A DNA stretch of 36,848 nucleotides from CAZJPD01 sp964547795 (lineage in GTDB: Bacteria > Pseudomonadota > Alphaproteobacteria > Rickettsiales > Midichloriaceae): the NCBI GenBank assembly GCA_964547795.1, contig CAZJPD010000004.1, forward strand, positions 1 to 36,848. Reading direction: 5' to 3'. A program made the translations under genes and the position numbers. The notes under the pieces were generated by a model. The model was not told the DNA's origin and did no database searches. It saw only the letters and a list, made by a program, of their open reading frames with translations. Within the stretch, counting starts at the first letter, position 1. Each line of letters starts with the position of its first letter. Below, piece after piece: positions 30,828 to 36,848 of the stretch.

Positions 30828-31106
30828 CTACGATACTAAGCTTTTCTCTATAGCTTTGATTTTATGAGTTAACTTACTTACTTTCCTAGCGGCTGTATTT
30901 AACTTTAATACCTTTTTTGTGACTGCTTTCATAATGACAGATTCAGCCTTTCTTAAAGCCAGAATAATTTCATCCATATTTTTAGACTTAATCGCTTCTT
31001 CAGCCCTCTTGGAGTATGTTTTAATTTCACTTTTTGTGATTCTATTCCTCAATGTTCTTTTTAAAGACTGCTTATGTGCCTTTATAGCTGATTTATGCTG
31101 TGTCAT
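30828..31106 (-). CDS. rpsT: 30S ribosomal protein S20
   Basis: A 92-residue basic protein of the small ribosomal subunit. It has the S20 pattern: KSAIKAHKQSLKRTLRNR at the N-terminus, three long helices, and KGxxHKNTAARxxS-like ending (VLKLNTAARKVSKLTHKIK). Normal length. Upstream is a short gap, then the IS110 remnant; the DciA-like gene follows. Confidence 0.95.
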   Translation of the reverse strand: MTQHKSAIKAHKQSLKRTLRNRITKSEIKTYSKRAEEAIKSKNMDEIILALRKAESVIMKAVTKKVLKLNTAARKVSKLTHKIKAIEKSLVS

Positions 31107-31243
31107 ACTTGCCTTGCTATAGGAAAAATAAATTTTACATCCAGAATATAGTTAACCAAATTTTACCTGTTAGTCAAGAAAATTTCCACATTAGAAATGG
31201 GATTAACAATAACCTGGGCTAGAGTTAAGGATGGTGATGTGTT

Positions 31244-31354
31244 GTGAAAACTAACATGGCTATCATCGGTGTTCCTATACGTAAACTCATTTATATCATT
31301 TTTGCTATTCTTAAACATAACATATCCTTTAACCCTAATCTCTTTTCCTTATGA
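31244..31354 (+). pseudogene. IS110-type transposase, C-terminal remnant
   Basis: The 37-codon frame contains MAIIGVPIRKLIYIIFAILK and ends HNISFNPNLFSL before TGA at 31352. This matches the usual C-terminus of IS110/IS116/IS902 transposases (A-x-x-A-V-x-R-K-L-L, then an I-F-x-x-L-K helix and a P-F-x-P ending). Upstream the frame breaks down with stops, so only the end is left. The 325-base gap 31107-31431 otherwise holds no gene; GCTATAG occurs near both its ends (31118 and 31414). Confidence 0.6.
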
Positions 31355-31431
31355 TTTTCCTTCTTGACTCTTAAGATACTACCACATCATCCTACAACCT
31401 AAAAATCCAGCAAGCTATAGAAAACAGAACC

Positions 31432-31980
31432 TTATGCTTTCGCATTAATTTCAGCTAAATACTTCTCCAGTTGTCTTATAACAGTTCCCACTAAATGATA
31501 TACCTCTAAATCACTTTCTACCTTAATATTTGCTTGATCAAAGATAGGTTCTCTCTCTTTGCCCATTTTGCTTATAAAGTCCCTTTTATCTTTGACCATC
31601 ATCAATTCTGGTCTAGTATTTCTTCTGGATACTCGTTCATAAATAGTTTCTAAGTCTACATCAAGCCATATAGAAATAGCTTTTTCACTAATAAATTGCC
31701 TAATATTTTCATTCATAAAGCTACTCCCTCCGGTAGAAAGAACAACAGTCCCATAACCGATAATTTCCTTTATCGTTTCTTCCTCTTTTTGCTGAAAGTA
31801 TTTTTTACCCATGAACTCATGGATATCTGCTATACTCAGTCCCTCTCTTTCTTCTAATATTTTATCACTGTCATAAAATTGAAGATTAAGTTTTTTAGCC
31901 AACTTTCTGCCTACAGTACTTTTACCACTTCCCATCATACCCACTAAAACTATCGGTTTAGTAATAACTTCTCGTATCAC
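31432..31980 (-). CDS. aroK: shikimate kinase
   Basis: Phosphorylates shikimate in aromatic amino acid synthesis. The 182-residue protein has the P-loop GMMGSGKST at 14-22, DSD at 37-39, STGG at 82-85 and the lid RPEL at 123-126, all expected for AroK. Full length. aroB, its frequent neighbour, is not next to it. Many Rickettsiales lack the shikimate pathway, so whether the remaining aro genes exist in this genome decides what it does. Confidence 0.92.
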   Translation of the reverse strand: MIREVITKPIVLVGMMGSGKSTVGRKLAKKLNLQFYDSDKILEEREGLSIADIHEFMGKKYFQQKEEETIKEIIGYGTVVLSTGGSSFMNENIRQFISEKAISIWLDVDLETIYERVSRRNTRPELMMVKDKRDFISKMGKEREPIFDQANIKVESDLEVYHLVGTVIRQLEKYLAEINAKA

Positions 31981-32196
31981 GTAACTAAAAAATTTAAAAA
32001 ATATTTACGCCACATTAATAATAATAGATTGTAACATTTTCAAGTTTTATTATTGTAAAATTAAATTTTTGTGAAACTAGCTTCACTCTCTATGTTAGGT
32101 AATTAGCATTAGACAATAGTATTATAAGCAAATTACTAATAAAATTTATTGATAATATACTGGACTAATGTGAACTTATAGCCTAAGCTAATAGTG

Positions 32197-32202
32197 TATA
32201 AT
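32197..32202 (+). promoter_or_regulatory. perfect -10 box close to the next start
   Basis: TATAAT preceded by TG. No good -35 at normal spacing. Transcription would start near 32209, only about ten bases before the ATG at 32219, so the mRNA would be almost leaderless. A chance match in AT-rich DNA is quite possible. Confidence 0.35.
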
Positions 32203-32218
32203 TATATCGGGGGTGGAG

Positions 32219-33187
32219 ATGGCAGAAATAAATTTGCAAGAATTTTTGAATAATGCACAGACAAATTGGTCTGAGATAGCTGGAAATGATCTTGCAGAGG
32301 CAATAAAGGAACTTCAAACAAGTGATTCTGTTTTTAAATCCTTGCAAGAAAAAATAGAAACTAACCCTGAATTTAAAGAGGCAGTGATAGAATCCATACT
32401 AAGTAGTTATATGGAGTTGGAGGGCAAAGGTATACAGGGCTTAGAACAGCAAAATAAGCTAGCGGGTGTTTACGAATCTTTGTTCCAAAAAGAAGAGGAG
32501 CAATTGTTAACACCAGATTCTGCGATTGGAAAATTTTTACAAAATTCACAAAAACGCAAGGTTTTGAAAGAGGCTATGCAAAGTGCAGAGGGTGTAGAAG
32601 TACCACAAGAAGCTATTGGGGATATTGACTATAGTAAGTTTAATTTGCATTTATTAGGCAAGATGGCAAGGTTGTCTGAGGAAGTTGGAGCAGATTTAAA
32701 GAAAGAAGAGGGAGTTGGTTCTAAAATCCAAAGTACATTATATGGAGTTGCACAGGTGTGTTTAGCATTAATTGGCATGGCTCTTGCTGTACCAAAAGGT
32801 ATGGAATATGGAAATGCCCCACTTAATGTCGTTCAGGGAAATTATGCTGGTGCTTTTCTGAACGTAGTATCGGCATGGCAATACGGTGGTGTTCAAGATG
32901 TATTGGAGTGGACCCAAAATTACCTAGAAAAATTAGAGAAAAAACCGCAACAAGAGTTCATTCAAACAGCAGGGGAAGTTGCAAAAGAGTTGCAGGCAGT
33001 ACTGACCTTAGAATCAAAACAAAAGAAGGAGCAAGCGGGAAAAGAGCAACAACCTCAAGATAAGTCAGTACAAGAAAAACCACAACTTGAACACAGGAAG
33101 AACTTAAGGAAGGCAAAGAGTTTTATGGAACATGTAGAAACTAGCAGAAAGGTTGCTGAAAATTTACAGGGACAGGGAAGACATTAG
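32219..33187 (+). CDS. hypothetical helical protein
   Basis: No family recognised. I prefer the ATG at 32219, which has GGGGGTGG directly upstream, over the GTG at 32213. The product is 322 residues, mostly helical and charged (Gln/Glu/Lys). It has one hydrophobic stretch in the middle (VAQVCLALIGMALAVP, about 170-186) followed by a Gly/Ala/Asn-rich part, and a highly polar C-terminal tail from about 260 (Gln, Lys, Glu-rich). No signal peptide. In composition and layout it resembles the effector-type proteins at 7789-18166, but I see no clear sequence match. Flanked by aroK (divergent) and pdhA. Confidence 0.75.
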   Translation: MAEINLQEFLNNAQTNWSEIAGNDLAEAIKELQTSDSVFKSLQEKIETNPEFKEAVIESILSSYMELEGKGIQGLEQQNKLAGVYESLFQKEEEQLLTPDSAIGKFLQNSQKRKVLKEAMQSAEGVEVPQEAIGDIDYSKFNLHLLGKMARLSEEVGADLKKEEGVGSKIQSTLYGVAQVCLALIGMALAVPKGMEYGNAPLNVVQGNYAGAFLNVVSAWQYGGVQDVLEWTQNYLEKLEKKPQQEFIQTAGEVAKELQAVLTLESKQKKEQAGKEQQPQDKSVQEKPQLEHRKNLRKAKSFMEHVETSRKVAENLQGQGRH

Positions 33188-33431
33188 GGTTTGTTGTATT
33201 TGGTAATTTCAATTTTTAGGTTATTTACATGCAATAATCTTTGATGGATTTATAGAGCAAGCTTTGTATTTGTTTATCAATCTCTAGGTATAGCAAAGCA
33301 AGATAAAGACTATATCCAGTGGGGAGAGGGAAGGCATTTTTGTTATTTGAAACGATAATCACTAGAAAATTGTTTTTATACTCAACTAAATATAAAATTC
33401 GTGCTATTATTCTGAGGTAATTTTTATATGA

Positions 33432-34409
33432 ATGAAAAAATTGAATTTTACAAAGAAGAAGCTGATTTCTATTTATAAGCAAATCCTCTTACTAAGAAGA
33501 TTTGAAGAAAAGGCTGGGCAACTCTACGGCATGGGATTGATTGGAGGATTCTGCCACTTATATATAGGGCAAGAGGCTGTTGCTGTTGGAATCAAAGAGG
33601 CAATAGAAAATAATGATACTATTATTACAAGTTACAGGGATCATGGTTTTATGCTGGTAGCTGGTAGTTGCCCAAAAAGCATTATGGCGGAATTATTAGG
33701 TAAAAGTACGGGTTGCTCAAAGGGCAAAGGTGGTTCTATGCACATGTTTGATTTGGAAAAAGGGTTTTATGGTGGGTATGGTATCGTAGGAGCTCAAGTT
33801 TCACTTGGAACGGGACTTGCATTTGCACATAAGTATAAGGGAAACAATCGTATTTCTGTAACTCTCTATGGAGATGGAGCATGTCATCAAGGACAGGTTT
33901 ATGAATCATTTAATATGGCAAAACTATGGGGACTCTCTGTTTTATATATTATTGAAAATAATAAATATAGTATGGGAACATCTGTCGAAAGATCTTCAAG
34001 TACAAAGGAACTGTACAAAAGGGGAGAATCTTTTGGTATATCTGGGAAACAAGTTGATGGTATGAATTTTTTTACAGTGTATGAAGCAGTAAAGGAAGCT
34101 ACTGATTTCATCAGAAAAAATAGCACACCGTTTTTGTTAGAGGTCAAAACATATAGATATAGAGGGCATTCTATGTCTGATCCTGCAAAATACAGGACTA
34201 AAGAAGAAGTAGAAGAATATAAAAAACACCGTGATCCATTGCTTTTAATGAAAAATTTTATTAGTAAAAATAACACAATAAGTGAAGAGGAATTAAAAAG
34301 CATAGACAAGGAGGTAAGAGAAATTGTAAGGGAAAGTACAGAATTTGCTCAAAATAGCCCTGAACCCACAGAGGAGGAGTTATATACTGATGTCTATAAT
34401 GGTGAGTAA
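33432..34409 (+). CDS. pdhA: pyruvate dehydrogenase E1 alpha subunit
   Basis: Thiamine-diphosphate-dependent decarboxylation of pyruvate, first step of the pyruvate dehydrogenase complex. The 325-residue protein carries the thiamine-diphosphate motif from GDGACHQGQ at 147 to ENN at 175-177, the SYRDHG site at 67-72, the GKGGSMHMF loop at 98-106 and the lid RYRGHSMSDPAKYRTKEE near 241. Normal length for the alphaproteobacterial alpha subunit. pdhB follows after 45 bases. No strong Shine-Dalgarno sequence before ATG. Confidence 0.96.
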   Translation: MKKLNFTKKKLISIYKQILLLRRFEEKAGQLYGMGLIGGFCHLYIGQEAVAVGIKEAIENNDTIITSYRDHGFMLVAGSCPKSIMAELLGKSTGCSKGKGGSMHMFDLEKGFYGGYGIVGAQVSLGTGLAFAHKYKGNNRISVTLYGDGACHQGQVYESFNMAKLWGLSVLYIIENNKYSMGTSVERSSSTKELYKRGESFGISGKQVDGMNFFTVYEAVKEATDFIRKNSTPFLLEVKTYRYRGHSMSDPAKYRTKEEVEEYKKHRDPLLLMKNFISKNNTISEEELKSIDKEVREIVRESTEFAQNSPEPTEEELYTDVYNGE

Positions 34410-34454
34410 GTATTGTATAAATAGAAAGGAAGATAACAAAAGGGTTCAATTAAC

Positions 34455-35432
34455 ATGATTAAAATTACTGTTAGAGAAGCACTAAGGGACGCAATGGTTG
34501 AGGAAATGCGAAGAGACGAAAATGTTTTTGTTATGGGTGAGGAAGTTGCTGAATATCAAGGTGCATATAAAGTAACACAAGGTTTACTGCAAGAATTTGG
34601 AGCAAAACGAGTAATAGATACCCCCATCACAGAACATGCTTTTGCTGGGATAGGTGTGGGGGCTGCTTTTGCGGGATTAAAGCCAATTGTTGAATTCATG
34701 ACCTTCAATTTTGCCATGCAGGCTATAGATCAGATCGTTAATTCTGCTGCAAAAACCCATTACATGTCTGGAGGTAGTATCACATGTCCTATAGTATTCA
34801 GAGGACCAAACGGAGCAGCCACAAGGGTTGGAGCTCAGCATTCACAATGTTATGCAAGTTGGTATGGACATGTGCCAGGACTGAAGGTTATTGCTCCATA
34901 TTTTGCTGCAGATCATAAGGCCTTGTTAAAAGCAGCTATCAGAGACCCAAATCCTGTTGTATTTCTTGAAAATGAAATCTTATATGGTGATACTCATGAA
35001 GTGTCTGAAGAAGAATATGTAGACGAAATAGGTAAGGCAAAAGTTATAAAAAGAGGGGCAGATGTAACAATTGTTGCATTCTCAATACAAGTTAAAATTG
35101 CATTGGAAGCTAGTGCTAAACTTGAAGATATGGAAATTGATGCTGAGATCATAGATTTGAGGACGATAAGACCATTAGACATTGCAACCATCATTAATTC
35201 TGTAAAAAAAACTAATAGATTGGTCAGTGTAGAAGAAGGTTGGCATTTTGCAGGTATAGGTTCAGAAATTTCGGCACAAATTTCAGAGCAAGCTTTTGAT
35301 TACCTAGATGCTCCTGTAATGAGGGTGACTGCAAAAGATGTGCCCTTGCCGTATGCCATGAGTTTAGAGAAGTTAGCATTGCCTACAGTTGAAGATGTTA
35401 TTTCAAAGGTGAAAGAAGTTTGTTATGGTTAA
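34455..35432 (+). CDS. pdhB: pyruvate dehydrogenase E1 beta subunit
   Basis: Forms the E1 heterotetramer with PdhA. The 325-residue protein starts directly with the transketolase-type domain (ITVREALRDAMVEEMRRDEN, VFVMGEEVAEYQGAYKVTQG) and lacks the N-terminal lipoyl domain found in some alphaproteobacterial PdhB. DTPITEHAFAGIGVGAA, FNFAMQAIDQIVNSAAK and the C-terminal LVSVEEGWHFAGIGSEI with DVPLPYA are all typical. AAGGA lies some 20 bases upstream of the ATG. It ends with TAA; the E2 gene is not in this window. Confidence 0.96.
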   Translation: MIKITVREALRDAMVEEMRRDENVFVMGEEVAEYQGAYKVTQGLLQEFGAKRVIDTPITEHAFAGIGVGAAFAGLKPIVEFMTFNFAMQAIDQIVNSAAKTHYMSGGSITCPIVFRGPNGAATRVGAQHSQCYASWYGHVPGLKVIAPYFAADHKALLKAAIRDPNPVVFLENEILYGDTHEVSEEEYVDEIGKAKVIKRGADVTIVAFSIQVKIALEASAKLEDMEIDAEIIDLRTIRPLDIATIINSVKKTNRLVSVEEGWHFAGIGSEISAQISEQAFDYLDAPVMRVTAKDVPLPYAMSLEKLALPTVEDVISKVKEVCYG

Positions 35433-35508
35433 TTAGGGATAATAAGTTGACATAATTTATCAAGGTATGGGCATTGTTTTAGATTTCTTGCCAATTGCTC
35501 TTTCTATA

Positions 35509-35667
35509 ATACCAATCACCAAAAATAAATAAACATATAAGAATTAACTTTTCTTTTTTACCAATTAACAGAAACTCCCTTAATATCTCGATATGAAGAG
35601 AAGTTTGTGTTAAAGTTAAAAAACAAGATTTAAACTTATATATCTATTTATTTTTGGTGATTGGTAT
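35509..35667. repeat. 22-base perfect inverted repeat at the end of the channel gene
   Basis: Left arm 35509-35530 and right arm 35646-35667 are perfect reverse complements (core ACCAATCACCAAAAATAAAT), with further imperfect pairing into the loop to give about 33 bases per arm. The right arm lies within the last codons of the MscS-type gene. The 115-base middle holds no gene. It could fold as a long stem at the 3' end of pdhB or of the channel transcript. Confidence 0.65.
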
Positions 35668-36744
35668 AATATGTACATTATCGTTTTCTAAATATATAGT
35701 TGTGGTTGGAAATGCCATTTGTGCATTATTATATTCGATGATTCCACTTATTTTGAGAAGAATATCTTGCTTTACCTCCAAATATTGTACCCAATTAGTC
35801 GTGCTAGTAAAAGTATAAACCATAAAATCAATAGATGATTTACCAAATTGAACCAAATTAACCACCGTTGTCTGGATAGAGTCAATTGCTTCATGATTTG
35901 CCAACATTGTTTTTATATCATCCATGATTTTTTTTACCACTCTGATATCTGAATATCTTACTCCTATTATTTCTCTTATCCTTCTGTGCGACATCCTAGA
36001 TGCGTTTTCTATTACTATAGAGTTAAATATGGAATTTGGTACATATAGTGGACGTTTGTCAAACGTTCTAATTTTTGTCAACCTCCAACTAATGGATTCA
36101 ATAGTCCCCTCTATGTTTTTATCAGGTGAACGAATCCAATCACCCATTTCAAAAGGTTTATCTAAATACACCAAAGTTGCACCGAAAAAGTTTGCAAGTA
36201 AATCCTTAGAAGCAAACCCCACAATTATTCCACTTACGCTACCAAATGCTAATAATCCACCGATGTTAATTCCTGATGTCTCCACGATTGTAAGTAATCC
36301 AAAAGCAACTGCTACTATTTTTGATACCCTACATAAAGTACCTATGGGGACATTTGTCCCTTTATTTAACTTACTTTGTTTTTTAGAATAAACTTCATAT
36401 TGGCTAATGATATTTAATAGAAACAGTACTATCAGAGATATGAAAATGACTTTTCTTACTAACAAAACAGAATGTAAAATATCAAAATTTAAGAACTTAT
36501 TTATTAGTACAATGATATAGGAAAATCCCAATATCCAAATTAGAATTCTTATGGGGGTTTTAAGGGCATCAATAATAATATTATAGATGTTTTCCGTTTT
36601 TTTCTCTGCTTCAAATTTATTATAAAATTTTTTGAGGATAAAATTTGCTAAAAAAACTACTAAAAGTATGACTAGCACCTCTACCATGAGGTAGGTGAAA
36701 GTTTCCTTAGTCCAGAAAAAACTCGAAACAAAATCTTTCAACAT
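35644..36744 (-). CDS. MscS-type mechanosensitive channel
   Basis: Inner-membrane channel opened by tension on osmotic shock. The 366-residue protein has about four to five membrane segments. The pore-lining helix and the start of the cytoplasmic domain follow: LLAFGSVSGIIVGFASKDLLANFFGATLV, then DKPFEMGDWI, the family's signature, and RTFDKRPLYVPNSIF. Its length and extra N-terminal segments fit the YnaI-like subgroup rather than short MscS. It converges on pdhB; its last codons form one arm of the inverted repeat at 35509-35667. Nothing gene-like is seen between its start and the window end. Confidence 0.88.
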   Translation of the reverse strand: MLKDFVSSFFWTKETFTYLMVEVLVILLVVFLANFILKKFYNKFEAEKKTENIYNIIIDALKTPIRILIWILGFSYIIVLINKFLNFDILHSVLLVRKVIFISLIVLFLLNIISQYEVYSKKQSKLNKGTNVPIGTLCRVSKIVAVAFGLLTIVETSGINIGGLLAFGSVSGIIVGFASKDLLANFFGATLVYLDKPFEMGDWIRSPDKNIEGTIESISWRLTKIRTFDKRPLYVPNSIFNSIVIENASRMSHRRIREIIGVRYSDIRVVKKIMDDIKTMLANHEAIDSIQTTVVNLVQFGKSSIDFMVYTFTSTTNWVQYLEVKQDILLKISGIIEYNNAQMAFPTTTIYLENDNVHIIPITKNK

Positions 36745-36848
36745 ATCCTTTATTTCTTGATATTAGATTCGCAAAATTGGGATAAACATACCTCTTAATG
36801 ATTCCATTCCTATACCTTATGTTACATCATTATTGGACAAAACGTTAT

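Noticed and set aside
33225..33482. 85-codon minus-strand open frame upstream of pdhA
   Set aside because: Overlaps the start of pdhA, has no ribosome binding site and no family resemblance.
33899..34309. 136-codon frame antisense to pdhA (likewise 35924-36391 antisense to the channel gene)
   Set aside because: Shadow frames of clearly identified genes.
35447..35452. TTGACA as a promoter after pdhB
   Set aside because: No acceptable -10 box 16-18 bases downstream.

Overview
This is an AT-rich window whose genes point to an intracellular alphaproteobacterium of the order Rickettsiales. A 23S-5S rRNA unit stands apart from any 16S gene, as is usual in that order. The core genes are of alphaproteobacterial endosymbiont type (nadK, miaA, prmC, pdhA/pdhB, ampG-like, lnt, dciA-like). 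There are large ankyrin-like effector-type proteins, many pseudogenes, and a family of palindromic intergenic repeats resembling Rickettsia palindromic elements. ispG (MEP pathway), ribD (riboflavin), an aroK and flagellar stator genes occur together. This fits a Midichloriaceae-like or early-branching flagellated lineage better than Rickettsia itself, but that placement is inference.

Layout. 1-276: 3' end of a DUF2155 gene. 441-3736: a promoter and the 23S-5S unit, with two nested inverted repeats bracketing 23S and a palindromic repeat in the spacer. 3771-5010: a broken alpha/beta-hydrolase-like gene. 5343-7722: nadK, an Smr-domain gene and miaA. 7789-18924 (all minus strand): an accessory island. 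It starts with an outer-membrane-type protein, followed by a Cys-containing hypothetical gene, two large genes and a glutamine-rich J-domain gene; only the outer-membrane gene and one large gene are intact. At least three of the large genes share the same N-terminal ankyrin-like module, so they form a tandem paralogous family with different C-termini. 19671-22805: prmC, ribD and a dicarboxylate symporter gene. 23176-26227: ispG behind motB and motA, both frameshifted. 26357-28795: a frameshifted divergent polysaccharide deacetylase and lnt. 28681-31106: an AmpG-like transporter, a DciA-like gene and rpsT. 31244-31354: scrap of an IS110-type transposase. 31432-31980: aroK. 32219-33187: a hypothetical protein. 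33432-35432: pdhA and pdhB. 35644-36744: an MscS-type channel.

How the parts relate. Housekeeping genes are intact; accessory functions (effectors, flagellar stator, deacetylase) are decaying. Some are hit by in-frame stops with the frame otherwise kept, others by indels, many in A/T homopolymers. The palindromic element occurs five times, always between genes, with short inverted ends in the better copies. The most interesting items are the modular effector family, the stem structure around 23S, the repeat family, and a U at the 23S position equivalent to E. coli A2059.
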